Source: Alcanivorax sp. DSM 26293
Lineage (GTDB): Bacteria > Pseudomonadota > Gammaproteobacteria > Pseudomonadales > Alcanivoracaceae
Reading direction: 5' to 3'
Length of the DNA: 64,000 nucleotides
Assembly (NCBI RefSeq): GCF_900107995.1
Contig: NZ_FNUM01000009.1
Span: 1 to 64,000 of the forward strand
Below are positions 50,692 through 60,076 of this stretch, piece after piece. The stretch's first letter is position 1; each line of letters starts with the position of its first letter. A program made the position numbers and the translations under genes. The notes beneath the pieces were generated by a model. That model was given only the letters and a program-made list of their open reading frames with translations. It was not told the origin of the DNA and did not search any database.

Positions 50692-52086
50692 ATGAGTGCG
50701 CAGGCCAGCCCGACGGCACTGTCCTCCCTGTCGCTGGTGTCTGACAGCGACCAGGCGTTCACCCTGCGTGTCACCCTGGTCCGTCTGGCCCGGCGAACCC
50801 TGGATGTGCAGTATTACATCTGGGATGACGACACCACCGGCAAGCTGCTGATCTACCGGGTGCTGGAAGCGGCGCGCCGGGGGGTGAAAGTGCGCATGCT
50901 GCTGGATCACGCCAATCAATTGGGCCGGGATGTGAAGTGGGCGGCACTGGACGCGCACCCCAATATCGAGGTGCGTCTTTTCAACGCCTTCCATGGTCGC
51001 TACAAGCACTTCCTGCAATGGTTGCACCATGCGCCGCTGCTGAATCACCGCATGCATAACAAGGCCTGGATCGTGGATGGCGAACGGGCAATCGTGGGCG
51101 GTCGTAATATTGCCGATCATTATTTTGGCGTGAATGCGTCCACCAATTTTCGTGATCTGGACCTGTACGCCCGCGGCCCCATCGTTGCCGATACCCAGGC
51201 CGCCTTTGACTGCTACTGGGACAGCCCGCTGGCCATGCCCATGAAGACCCTGCGTCGTTACCGGGAAACGGCGGCGGATCGAGTCTGGCAGTGGTTGCGG
51301 CAATGGCGCCGCTCTCTCAAGAACTACCCCTACCTGTTTCCCCAGCACGAAGCGTTCTTCAACGAATACCTGGCGGCCCAGGATCGCCAGTGTGTGCAGG
51401 CCCATGCGGTGTTGCTGTTCGACAGCCCGGACAAGGCCGCCGGGGTCAAGCAGACGTTGATGGGCGATCAACTCGCCCACCTGCTGGCCCGGGACGACCA
51501 TCAGGAGCTGCTGATGGAGGCCAGCTACTTTATTCCCGGCGATGCCTTTGTGGCGGAGCTGGCGGAGATGAAACAACGGGGTGGCCGCGCGGCGGTGCTC
51601 ACCAACAGCCTGGCCACCAATGATGTGATTGCCGCCCACGGTGCCTATGCCCGGTACCGGAATGGCTTGCTGGAGGCTGGTGTGGAGCTGCACGAATTGA
51701 AAGCCAACGCCCGTGCCCTGCACCGTCAGGTACGGTTGTTCAAGGGGCGCTCCCGGGCCAGCCTGCATACCAAGGCCATGGTGCTGGACCGGCGCGAAGT
51801 GTTCGTGGGCTCGTTCAATATTGATCCGCGCTCGGTACATCTGAACACGGAGATGGGCTACTACGTGGCGTCTGCGGAACTGGGCCAGCAGGTCGCGGCG
51901 TTCATCGAAGAAGGCCTGGCGCCGGAAAACAGTTATCGGGTCGATAAAGAGCAGGGAGCACTGGCCTGGGCCGGGGATGGCCATGACGGTCGGCCGGAGG
52001 TGCACCATAACGAACCCGACGTGACCGTATGGCGACGCATGCTGGCGTGGTTGCTGTCGCTATTGCCCATTGAGCGGATGTTGTAA
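50692..52086 (+). CDS. phospholipase D family protein, ClsC-like
   Basis: A 464-residue protein with two HKD motifs: HNKAWIVD (H122) with GGRNIADHYF, and HTKAMVLD (H359) with GSFNIDPRS. The spacing and lack of N-terminal membrane helices fit cardiolipin synthase C/YmdC-like enzymes, which transfer phosphatidyl groups; hydrolysis is possible. ATG 50692 follows GAGAGGGAACATT, and the frame start at 50668 is not needed. A hydrophobic C-terminal WLLSLLPIERML may attach it to the membrane. A possible Pho box lies upstream. Confidence 0.87.
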   Translation: MSAQASPTALSSLSLVSDSDQAFTLRVTLVRLARRTLDVQYYIWDDDTTGKLLIYRVLEAARRGVKVRMLLDHANQLGRDVKWAALDAHPNIEVRLFNAFHGRYKHFLQWLHHAPLLNHRMHNKAWIVDGERAIVGGRNIADHYFGVNASTNFRDLDLYARGPIVADTQAAFDCYWDSPLAMPMKTLRRYRETAADRVWQWLRQWRRSLKNYPYLFPQHEAFFNEYLAAQDRQCVQAHAVLLFDSPDKAAGVKQTLMGDQLAHLLARDDHQELLMEASYFIPGDAFVAELAEMKQRGGRAAVLTNSLATNDVIAAHGAYARYRNGLLEAGVELHELKANARALHRQVRLFKGRSRASLHTKAMVLDRREVFVGSFNIDPRSVHLNTEMGYYVASAELGQQVAAFIEEGLAPENSYRVDKEQGALAWAGDGHDGRPEVHHNEPDVTVWRRMLAWLLSLLPIERML

Positions 52087-52128
52087 GCGCGGCAAGCTCT
52101 GGCAATGCTCAAAACCATCTTATTTCTG

Positions 52129-52192
52129 CTGTTGGAGCTATGCTTGCATGGCGAACAATGCTCCATTCGCCATGCAGGCATAGCTCCAACAG
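52129..52192. repeat. REP-like pair, ATGCTTGCAT class, variant head
   Basis: CTGTTGGAGCTATGCTTGCA and its inverse face each other across a short loop. The head is GTTGGAGC instead of GTAGGAGC at both ends, so the change is matched symmetrically. It could act as a terminator between the two plus-strand genes. Confidence 0.85.
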
Positions 52193-52229
52193 TTGCTTCG
52201 TAGAGTATTGATAAGTTTTGGAGAATGTC

Positions 52230-52670
52230 ATGCCCCAGCCGTTCTGTTTCCGCTTTCGGGTTCGTTACAACGAATGCGACGCCCAGCAAGTGGTTTTCAA
52301 TGCCCGTTACGGGGATTACGTGGATCTCGCCATGACCGAGTTTATGCGCGCCATGGGCTGTGACTACAACCAGCTGCTGGCCCAGGGGCTGGATAACCAG
52401 GTGGTGAAGCTGACCACGGAATGGCAATCCTCGGCACGCTTTGATGACGTGCTGGAGGTGTTCGTATCCCTCACACATCTGGGCAACACCTCCTTCACTC
52501 TGGAAGCGGATATTCGCCATGCGGATGAAGGGCGCGCCATCGCTCGCGCGGAAGCGGTGTACGTGATGATGACCACGGAACCGTTTGCGAAAACACCGGT
52601 GCCGGAGGGCCTGCGCGAACTGCTACAGACCGGGGCACCGGGTGTGGTGATTGACCAGAGTGGGCGTTAA
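52230..52670 (+). CDS. acyl-CoA thioesterase, 4-hydroxybenzoyl-CoA thioesterase family
   Basis: A 146-residue single-hotdog protein. The active-site region RVRYNECDAQQVVFNARYGDY holds D17, the usual catalytic Asp; the following Gly-His or similar is replaced by QQ. The rest (EWQSSARFDDVLEVFV, SFTLEADIR) is typical. ATG 52230 has GGAG 8 bp upstream. It may hydrolyse short- or medium-chain acyl-CoA. Confidence 0.85.
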   Translation: MPQPFCFRFRVRYNECDAQQVVFNARYGDYVDLAMTEFMRAMGCDYNQLLAQGLDNQVVKLTTEWQSSARFDDVLEVFVSLTHLGNTSFTLEADIRHADEGRAIARAEAVYVMMTTEPFAKTPVPEGLRELLQTGAPGVVIDQSGR

Positions 52671-52706
52671 AAACTGCAAGGCGTCTTACAGCTTGCGATT
52701 TGCGAC

Positions 52707-53687
52707 TCAGTCGCCTGCCACATCCAGCACCACTTTGCCCTTGGCGGTACGTGAGGTGAGCGCGGCGAGCGCCTGTTCGTAGTCCTCGAACTTGAACACC
52801 TGGCTGATGCGCGGGTTGATCTTGCCCTGATTGAAGAGCTGCATCAGTTCCATGATGTTCTGGATGTTGGTCTGTGGCTCCTTCTGGGTGAAGGCGCCCC
52901 AGAACACGCCGACGATGGAGCAGCCTTTCAGCAGTGCCAGGTTGGCGGGGATTTTCGGAATGTCGCCGGCGGCGAAGCCGACGATCAGCAGGCGGCCGTT
53001 CCAGGCCATGTTGCGGATGGCGGCTTCGGTGAACTTGTCGCCCAACGGGTCGTAGATCACGTCCACGCCTTTCGGATAACGCTGTTTGAGCGCGTCCTTC
53101 AGGTCTTCCTCGGCGTAGTTGATCAGGTCATCGGCGCCGGCCTCTTTGGCCACCGCCAGTTTCTCTTCACTGCTGGCACAGGCGATCACGGTGGCGCCCA
53201 TGGCCTTGCCCAGCTCCACGGCCGCCAGGCCCACCCCGCCGCTGGCACCCAGCACCAGCAGGGTTTCCCCGGGCTGGATGTTGGCGCGCTGCTTGAGGGC
53301 GTGGTAGCTGGTGCCGTAGACCATGGAGAAGGCGGCGGCGGTGTGGTCGTTCATGCCGTCCGGCACCGGGATCAGCTGGTTTTCCGGCACCAGGATTTCT
53401 TCCGCAAAGGCACCGTAGCCGGTCAGGCCCATGACCCGCTGACCGGGTTTGAAACGCTGAACGCCTTCGCCCACAGCAAGTACTTCACCGGCCATTTCGC
53501 CACCCGGTGAAAACGGCAGCTCCGGCTTGATCTGGTACTTGCCTTCGATGATCAGGGTGTCGGGGAAATTCAGCCCGGCGGCCTTTACCCGTACCTTCAC
53601 CTGACCCTTGCCCGGCTCGGGGGAAGGGATGTCGTCGATGACCAGCGTATTCGCCGGTCCCAGTTCCTTACACAAAATCGCGCGCAT
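52707..53687 (-). CDS. NADPH:quinone oxidoreductase, zinc-free MDR family
   Basis: A 326-residue medium-chain dehydrogenase without the zinc ligands of alcohol dehydrogenases. AAGLNFPDTLIIEGKY near residue 37, the nucleotide motif LGASGGVGLAAVELGKA near residue 145 and YGTSYHALKQRA are typical of the QOR/crotonyl-reductase-like group. It may reduce quinones or enoyl-thioesters. Convergent with the thioesterase gene. Confidence 0.88.
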   Translation of the reverse strand: MRAILCKELGPANTLVIDDIPSPEPGKGQVKVRVKAAGLNFPDTLIIEGKYQIKPELPFSPGGEMAGEVLAVGEGVQRFKPGQRVMGLTGYGAFAEEILVPENQLIPVPDGMNDHTAAAFSMVYGTSYHALKQRANIQPGETLLVLGASGGVGLAAVELGKAMGATVIACASSEEKLAVAKEAGADDLINYAEEDLKDALKQRYPKGVDVIYDPLGDKFTEAAIRNMAWNGRLLIVGFAAGDIPKIPANLALLKGCSIVGVFWGAFTQKEPQTNIQNIMELMQLFNQGKINPRISQVFKFEDYEQALAALTSRTAKGKVVLDVAGD

Positions 53688-53801
53688 GCGTTGCTCTCCC
53701 GGAATTCCGTTTTTTATGTGTAGCAGACGCTAACGCCGATGGGGGGATTAGACAAATGCATGGGGTGGATGGGGGGGAATAAAGGCGGCTTATAAAGAAG
53801 G

Positions 53802-53881
53802 GTAGGAGCCATGCTCGCATGGCGAATAGCCCTGAGGATGGGCTATCGCGAGCCGGTTCGCCATGCAAGCATGGCTCCTAC
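53802..53881. repeat. REP-like pair, ATGCTTGCAT class
   Basis: GTAGGAGCCATGCTCGCATG and its near-exact inverse with an inner inverted AGCCC/GGGCT. The ends fold as GCCATGC/GCATGGC. It lies 10 bp past the acylase gene stop. Confidence 0.9.
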
Positions 53882-53890
53882 AGAGGGGGC

Positions 53891-56800
53891 TTACCGATGC
53901 CCGGTGAACTCCACCACCTGCTGGAAGGTGGGGCGGTTCTGCCAGTGGATGGCAGGCACGCTGGCCAGGCCGATGGCGCGATGCTGGATCTGGTCCTGGG
54001 TTTCGTCCACGTTCCAGCTGTCCATGCTGGCGATGCCGCCCAGTTCTGCTATGGCCTGGTTGAGGCTGTTGGCCAGGGCGCTGCGGCAGGTGGCCAGGTC
54101 ATTGCTGCCGGCGCAGCGCAGGGCCCGGTAGGGGCTGGCGCTGGTGCCCGCGGCCTGTTCCAGCACCCGCTCCAGATAGCCGTAGTAGCCATTGTTATAG
54201 GCCGAGCCCATGGCGCCAGGTTTGTTGTCACGCCCCATCAGGGACAGGTTCTGGCCATCCACGTCTTCCACAGCGGTAATCTGCGGCAGCAGGGTGTCGA
54301 TCATCAGCGGGTACCAGGCATCCATCAGGGCCACGGCGGCTTCCTCGTCGTAGTTGCCGTCACCGTCCCGGTCCCGGCGCAGGGCGCCGTTGGCGACCCA
54401 GTCCTGCATCAGGCGGATGGCGCTGTCCTGATCGCCGGTGACCGGCGCGCTTTCCAGCAACGCCAGGGCGGCGGGGACGATTTCCTGGCCGCGCAGATCC
54501 ACGGTGGCGGCGTCGCCCATGGCTTCCACCATGCGCGCCCGGGTTACGCTGCCTTCCTCAACCAGTTGCTGCAGACGCACATCGAGGATGTCGTTGCGAT
54601 GGGCGGAACCATAGGGCGCATGGGCGTCGGCGGCCCACCAGTCCCGGGCCGGGCGGTTGTTCCAGCTGGCCAGGTAGCCGCGCGGCGGGTTGCTCTCCTG
54701 CGGGTGTGCCTGTTGCGGGATAAAGCCGTTCCAGTCGTACTGGCCATTGCCCCAGCTGGGCAACTCCGGATGGATGCCGTTGGCCCGTTGCGGGTAGTCG
54801 CCGGAATGGAAGAAGGCGATATCCCGATCATCGATATAGAACCAGTTAAAGCTGCCGGTGGTGTTGTGGAACACGTCGTAGAAACTCTGCACGTCGTGCA
54901 CATCGTTGCGGCTGGCCTGCAGGAACGGCAGGGCGGTATCCAGCTCCGCGAAGTAGGTGCTGCGCTGGCGGGTGACCGCCACGGGCATGCCGGACACGGT
55001 GGCAAAGCCGATCACCGGGCCGTATTCCTCGGTGCGGATCACCCGGCGAGTGACCGCTTCGTTCTGACCCACTGCTTCCGGATCGGTGGAAGAGGCCAGA
55101 TTCCAGCGGGCCACCCATTGCTCGTCGATCACATCGAAGGGTTTGCACTGGCCGTTGACCTGGTAACCACCCTCACCATGGGCCGGCGACTCCGCCGGTT
55201 CACAGCGCTGCACGACGCGCACGTCGGTCAGGTCGGAGCTGCCGGAGGTGGCGCTCCAGGCGAAGTCCGGGCCGCGCCCGATGACCACATAGGGCAGTCC
55301 GGTGAAGGTCATGCCGCGGGTGTTGATGTCGCCACCATGGACGGCCATTTCCAGCAGCAGCTGGGGCACGAAATAGCTGGTCTGCGGACCGAACACGGCC
55401 AGTGGCTGGCCGCTGGCGGAATGCTCCGCATTGAGCAGCAGGGCATTGGACATGACGCTGGGGAAGCCGTCACGCAGACCCTGAATGCCGGTTTCGATGG
55501 CGGCGATGCGCTGCATGGCCTGTTGCTGCTGTTGCTCGCTGAGGCTGTGCTCCCGGGTCCAGAGTGCGGGCAACTGGCGTGTGAGACTGGCCCACTGCTG
55601 TGACAGGGCCTGGCCGCCATCGTCCAGGAAGGACAGGGACAGGATGCCGCCGAGCAGGTCACCCACGGTATCCAGCAGACCACCGACCACACCGGTGCCG
55701 GGCAGGGCGGGAACATTGCCCAGGGCTTCCGGACACTCGGGCTGGCCGGGGCGGCCACAGGGTGCATGGCTGAGCGGGTCATAGCTCTGGAAGGAACCGG
55801 CATCGAACATTACCGCGCCGGGGAACTGGCCAGCCAGCTCACCACTGAGCGGACAGATGTCCGGTAGCGTGGGGGGGGACTGGGTGGCGAAGGATTTCGT
55901 GGTGGTCACGGAGGATTCCGGATCGGTGCCATGACGCAGGTCCTTCCACAGGTCGCAGGCGATGTCCTTGCTGCCGGTCTGGGCCTCCAGGGCCTGGAGC
56001 AGCAGCACATTGTTGTGTTCGTTGCCGCCGCCGCCGGCGAAGATGCCCTGGATCAGGGTGGCGATGGCGACCACGTCTTCAATCACGAACGGTTCCAGTT
56101 GCACCCCCAGGGCCACGTATTCCACGGGCACTTGCAGCAGCCCGCTACGGGCGTCGGCCACGTACTGGTTGAGGCCGGCCACATAGTTGGTGGCATCATC
56201 GAACACCTGGGCGCCATCGTCGCCGAAGCGGGCGATGGTATTGGCGATCATGGTGGTGCGATCCTCCTCCCGGTAGGGAGCGTTGACGGCGATATCCTTG
56301 TCGAAGGAGAAGTCGGCTGGCCCCAGGAAGCGGGACAACTCACCGCGTCCGGCGCGGCGCAGCACGTCGAGCAGGAACAGGCGGTCGGCAGCGGTCACAT
56401 AGCCCACGCCAAACAGGGCATCGCGACGGGAGTCACCGAAAATGTGGGGCACCCCGAAATTGTCGCGCTTGATATCCACTTGATAGCCGGCCGCATCCAG
56501 GCTCAGCTCGCTTTCCCAGTTGCCCGCGTCCGGCGCCAGCAGTGGGGCGGCCTTGAAGTAGTCGCCGAGCTGGTCATCGGTCAGCCCGGGTTCGCTGCGC
56601 ACCAGGGCATCGTAGAGACCGAGCTGGTCGTCGAAATGGGGCTCCTTGCTGAGGGCCGGTACCAGGCCGGTTTCCGCCACCAGGTCGTCGAACAGGGTGC
56701 TGAGCAGATCGCCCAGGCCGGGAATGTCGGCAGCCAGGTTGGCCACCCCGCCGATATCATCCTGACCCGGGGGCAGGATATTGAGAACAGTGCCGTAATC

Positions 56801-56980
56801 CGCAAAGGGGGCGGTGACATTGGAAGGACGCGGTTCCGGGCCCGTGGGCGTTTCCGGCGTCGATGGATTGCTGGGTGTGGGGGTGTTGCTGGCTGGTGCC
56901 GGGTTGCTGGAACCGCCGCCGCCACAGGCGGCAAGCAGGCTGGCGCTCAGCAGGGTACTGAGTAACAGGCCGGGTTTCAT
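53891..56980 (-). CDS. penicillin acylase family Ntn-hydrolase lipoprotein
   Basis: A 1029-residue precursor that should be cleaved autocatalytically into two subunits to expose an N-terminal serine. The lipobox LLAACGGGG is followed by a Pro/Thr linker. The alpha part contains VDIKRDNFGVPHIFGDSRRDALFGVGY. The predicted nucleophile is S511 in VMSNALLLNAEHSASG. The beta part has ATSGSSDLTDVRVV and a binding-site Asn in NNRPARDWW. ATG 56980 has GAGGAG upstream. Substrates of relatives include beta-lactams and N-acyl-homoserine lactones; about 200 extra residues sit in the alpha region with cysteine-rich loops. Monocistronic. Confidence 0.87.
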   Translation of the reverse strand: MKPGLLLSTLLSASLLAACGGGGSSNPAPASNTPTPSNPSTPETPTGPEPRPSNVTAPFADYGTVLNILPPGQDDIGGVANLAADIPGLGDLLSTLFDDLVAETGLVPALSKEPHFDDQLGLYDALVRSEPGLTDDQLGDYFKAAPLLAPDAGNWESELSLDAAGYQVDIKRDNFGVPHIFGDSRRDALFGVGYVTAADRLFLLDVLRRAGRGELSRFLGPADFSFDKDIAVNAPYREEDRTTMIANTIARFGDDGAQVFDDATNYVAGLNQYVADARSGLLQVPVEYVALGVQLEPFVIEDVVAIATLIQGIFAGGGGNEHNNVLLLQALEAQTGSKDIACDLWKDLRHGTDPESSVTTTKSFATQSPPTLPDICPLSGELAGQFPGAVMFDAGSFQSYDPLSHAPCGRPGQPECPEALGNVPALPGTGVVGGLLDTVGDLLGGILSLSFLDDGGQALSQQWASLTRQLPALWTREHSLSEQQQQQAMQRIAAIETGIQGLRDGFPSVMSNALLLNAEHSASGQPLAVFGPQTSYFVPQLLLEMAVHGGDINTRGMTFTGLPYVVIGRGPDFAWSATSGSSDLTDVRVVQRCEPAESPAHGEGGYQVNGQCKPFDVIDEQWVARWNLASSTDPEAVGQNEAVTRRVIRTEEYGPVIGFATVSGMPVAVTRQRSTYFAELDTALPFLQASRNDVHDVQSFYDVFHNTTGSFNWFYIDDRDIAFFHSGDYPQRANGIHPELPSWGNGQYDWNGFIPQQAHPQESNPPRGYLASWNNRPARDWWAADAHAPYGSAHRNDILDVRLQQLVEEGSVTRARMVEAMGDAATVDLRGQEIVPAALALLESAPVTGDQDSAIRLMQDWVANGALRRDRDGDGNYDEEAAVALMDAWYPLMIDTLLPQITAVEDVDGQNLSLMGRDNKPGAMGSAYNNGYYGYLERVLEQAAGTSASPYRALRCAGSNDLATCRSALANSLNQAIAELGGIASMDSWNVDETQDQIQHRAIGLASVPAIHWQNRPTFQQVVEFTGHR

Positions 56981-57138
56981 GGGGCTCTCCTCGGGACATT
57001 ATTATTTTGGCAGGGCGAACAAGATTCGCACTAACGTCCCAAGATTGGCATTCCCGCGGGTATGAAGGGAGCCCCGGCAACAAAACAGCAAGAAAAGCCA
57101 ACCGGCGGCTAATCATGTATCGGTGTGTAAAGGAGGGG

Positions 57139-57293
57139 GTAGGAGCGTTGCTCGCGGCGTGATTTTGTGAGGTGCGAGTTACGAGATGCGAGTGTCGAAA
57201 ATCAAACCCTATCGCTTGAGGACCGGGTTTTCGCTCCCCGTGACTCGTACCTCGAAGCTGGGGGTATGATCGCGCCGCCAGCGACGCGCCTAC
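57139..57293. repeat. REP pair, GCGCGAT class, with long interior
   Basis: GTAGGAGCGTTGCTCGCGGC and a diverged inverse end with CGCGCCTAC. The interior carries GTGCGAGTTACGAGATGCGA, CGAAAATCAAACCC and CGTGACTCGTACCTCG, matching the 2115 element in order. It fills half of the 330-bp gap upstream of the acylase gene. Confidence 0.85.
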
Positions 57294-57310
57294 GTAGAGG
57301 CGCGGTGTGT

Positions 57311-58156
57311 TCAGATATTCTTTTCGATATGCGCCAGCACGTTGGCCAGGCGGTCGACCAGAATCTTGTTGATGCTCTTTTCCAGGACCCGGCCCAGCTC
57401 GTCGCTGACCACCGCGTCGGCCAGCGGGCGGATGCGGGTGATGAAGTCGGCCAGTTTGGGCACGTCTTCGCCTTCCGGCAGGCCTTCGTCGCCGTACTTC
57501 TCGTCCACCAGGTAGTGAATGATCATGCCGATAAAACGCTCGGCCAGCTTGTCCACTTCCTCGCGCACCAGGGTTACCTGGGTGAGCACCGCGTCCAGGG
57601 GCACACCGGCCTCGCTGAGTTCCTTGCCGGCGTTGTAAATGCGCGGGTAGGGAATGCGCAGGCGCATACCTTCGGGGATGATGTAACCCAGCTTCACCGC
57701 CTTGGTCATTACTTCCGGGGTGATTTCTTCGCCGAAGTCATCCAGCAGGTCCTGGTAATCCAGGTAGGAGGGCACGCTGGGGGTCTGCCAGGAGGTGACC
57801 GCCACTTCCAGGCCGAGAATATCGTTGAGCTCGCGGCCCTGTTCCCAGGCGCTGAGCAGGTCGCGGATATTGTTCAGGGTGTAGCCGCGCTCCAGCAGAG
57901 CACCAATGATCTTCAGGCGCGCCAGATGCACATCGGTATAGATACCGGTACGTCCGCGTTTTTCCGGGGGCGGCAGAATGCCCCGATCCTGATAAGCCCG
58001 TACGTTACGCACCGTGGAGCTGGCCTCACGGGCCAGTTCGTCGATGGTAAATTCCTTGTGGTTGCCGGCTTCAGCCTGAAGCGCTCCGGTCACAGGCTGG
58101 GTGTATTTCTTCAGGCTGCGCAGGATAGCGGCGGGATTGCGGTCACTGGTTTTCAT
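57311..58156 (-). CDS. MerR family transcriptional regulator
   Basis: A 281-residue regulator. The MerR winged helix is at about residues 36-90 (FTIDELAREASSTVRNVRAY, GRTGIYTDVHLARL), followed by a long helical effector domain without obvious metal cysteines. ATG 58156 (MKTSDRNPAAILRS) gives a normal N-terminus; an in-frame ATG at 58231 would add 25 basic, signal-unlike residues. It lies downstream of the hydrolase-SDR gene in the same orientation and may regulate it. Its ligand is unknown. Confidence 0.83.
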   Translation of the reverse strand: MKTSDRNPAAILRSLKKYTQPVTGALQAEAGNHKEFTIDELAREASSTVRNVRAYQDRGILPPPEKRGRTGIYTDVHLARLKIIGALLERGYTLNNIRDLLSAWEQGRELNDILGLEVAVTSWQTPSVPSYLDYQDLLDDFGEEITPEVMTKAVKLGYIIPEGMRLRIPYPRIYNAGKELSEAGVPLDAVLTQVTLVREEVDKLAERFIGMIIHYLVDEKYGDEGLPEGEDVPKLADFITRIRPLADAVVSDELGRVLEKSINKILVDRLANVLAHIEKNI

Positions 58157-58330
58157 GCCCGCGATGATAGCCCGCTTTTTGCACAGGCGCCACAGCTTGC
58201 GGCGTTCACAGGATGGCATTTCGCGCCACAAATGTGACTGCTTTCACTCAACGGTGTGCAGATCGCGGGGAAGGCGGCGCGTTTGCAGGAAGCGATGTCC
58301 GTATCACCGCCTGCAAACGGGTGGCCGGTG

Positions 58331-60076
58331 TCAGGGGCTGATTTCCACCTGGGCCAGATTGCGGGCCAGGGACGGGGTGAAGCGCCCCAGCCATTGCATG
58401 CCACGGGCTTCCGGACTGACGGGGACCACCGCGCGGTTTTTCTCCACCGCCTCGACAATGGCCTGGGCCACCCGGTCCGGGGTGAAGGCACGGCGCTGGT
58501 AGAGCTTGTGGGCGTGCTGGCGACGGCGGTCCTGCTCGTCGTTGTCCACGCCCACAAAACGGGTGTTGCGGGTGATGGGGGTATCGATGATGCCCGGGCA
58601 GATGGCGCTGACGCCGATGTTATGGTCGCCCAGTTCGGCGCGCAGACATTCGCTGAACATCAGCACGGCACTTTTGCTGGTGGCGTAGGCGGGCAGCATG
58701 CGCGAGGGCATGAAGGCGGCGGCGGAGGCCACGTTGACGATGTGGCCGGCGCGGCCCTGATCAACCATCTGGCGAGCGAACAGGCGAGAGCCATGAATAA
58801 CGCCCCACAGATTCACGCCCAGCACCTGTTGCCAATCCTTCACGCTGGTATCCAGCAGCGAGCCGGACAGGCCGATGCCGGCGTTGTTGACCACGATATC
58901 CGGTGCGCCCAGTTCCTTTTCCACCCAGTTGGCCAAGGCTTCCATGGAGCGGGTACTGCTCACGTCGCACTTGCGGCTGAGGGCACTGCCCCCTTCGGCG
59001 GTAATGACGCGGGCCGTAGCGGCGGCAGCTTCGGTGTTGATATCGGTGCATACCACCAGGGCGCCACGGCGGGCAAAGGCCAGGGCGGTTTCCCGGCCGA
59101 TGCCGGAGCCGGCACCGGTGATCACCACTCGCTTGCCGCTGTCCGGGCCTTTCAGCTGCTTGCCGGTGACCTCACTGCGTTGCAGCGGGCCGGACGCGGG
59201 GGCCCCGTCAATGTGCTGAATAAAGTCACGGATCCAGTCGGCGGTCACGTCCGGGTGTTGCAGTAATGGGCCCCAGTGGCCGCAATCCAGCTCCCGGCGC
59301 CACAGCCGGTCGGTCCACTGGGACAGGTCTTCCAGCATGGCCGGGCGCACGTAGTTGTCGTCACGGGCGACGATCAGTTGCACCGGCACTTTGGTGTACC
59401 GCTCACGGGGCTTGAGCAGGCAGGGCAGCATGTTGGCCCGATACAGTTCGATGCCATGGGTGCCGTCCTGCAGTTGGGTGGCACTGGGTTCGCTGTCCAG
59501 GTTCTCGGTGCGACGCAGCACCTGTGGCCAGGCCTTGGCCAGCCCGGCTTTCCACAGGGCCGGGGCCAGGACCGGTAGCTGGAAGGCGCCGATGTACCAG
59601 GAATGGGAAAGCTGGTTGAGCACAACGCCGATTTTCTGTTCGCGCAGCCGGGCCTTCATCCACTGGCCCACATGGTCCAGACAGGGGCCGGACAGGGTGG
59701 TGTAGGAGGCAATGCGCTGCTCGGCCCCCGGGTCGGTGACCGATTCCCAGGTCTGGATGGAGCCCCAGTCGTGGCCCACCAGATGGACCTTTTCATTCGG
59801 GCTGACCGCATCCATGACCGCATGCAGATCGTCACGCAGCTCGCGCAGCTTGTAGGCTGCCCGGCCTTTTGGCACGGAAGAATTGCCGGCACCGCGCACG
59901 TCGTAGGCGACCACCTTGAAATGCCGGCTGAGCCGTTCGGCCACCTTTTCCCAGACGTGGTTGGCGTCCGGATAACCGTGCACCAGGATTACGGTGGGGC
60001 TCTTGTCCGCACTCCAGGTACGCACAGCCAGGTTCACGCCATCACGGCTTACGGTTGTATCGCGCCACTGCACCAT
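58331..60076 (-). CDS. alpha/beta hydrolase-SDR fusion protein (EphD-like)
   Basis: A 581-residue fusion. Residues 1-290 are an epoxide-hydrolase-like alpha/beta hydrolase: oxyanion motif HGYPDANHVW, nucleophile D103 in GHDWGS and catalytic H267 in CGHWGP. Residues 315-581 are a classical SDR: TGAGSGIG (320-327), NNAG (397-400), S451, Y464 and K468. The architecture matches mycobacterial EphD, tied there to mycolic-acid metabolism. An epoxide opened to a diol or alcohol and then oxidised is a plausible two-step reaction. Its ATG overlaps the stop of the gene upstream by one base (TGATG), so both are co-translated. Confidence 0.87.
   Translation of the reverse strand: MVQWRDTTVSRDGVNLAVRTWSADKSPTVILVHGYPDANHVWEKVAERLSRHFKVVAYDVRGAGNSSVPKGRAAYKLRELRDDLHAVMDAVSPNEKVHLVGHDWGSIQTWESVTDPGAEQRIASYTTLSGPCLDHVGQWMKARLREQKIGVVLNQLSHSWYIGAFQLPVLAPALWKAGLAKAWPQVLRRTENLDSEPSATQLQDGTHGIELYRANMLPCLLKPRERYTKVPVQLIVARDDNYVRPAMLEDLSQWTDRLWRRELDCGHWGPLLQHPDVTADWIRDFIQHIDGAPASGPLQRSEVTGKQLKGPDSGKRVVITGAGSGIGRETALAFARRGALVVCTDINTEAAAATARVITAEGGSALSRKCDVSSTRSMEALANWVEKELGAPDIVVNNAGIGLSGSLLDTSVKDWQQVLGVNLWGVIHGSRLFARQMVDQGRAGHIVNVASAAAFMPSRMLPAYATSKSAVLMFSECLRAELGDHNIGVSAICPGIIDTPITRNTRFVGVDNDEQDRRRQHAHKLYQRRAFTPDRVAQAIVEAVEKNRAVVPVSPEARGMQWLGRFTPSLARNLAQVEISP

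Noticed and set aside
53819-55603. 594-codon open frame antisense to the acylase gene
   Set aside because: It runs through a palindromic repeat and has shadow-like composition without recognisable motifs.
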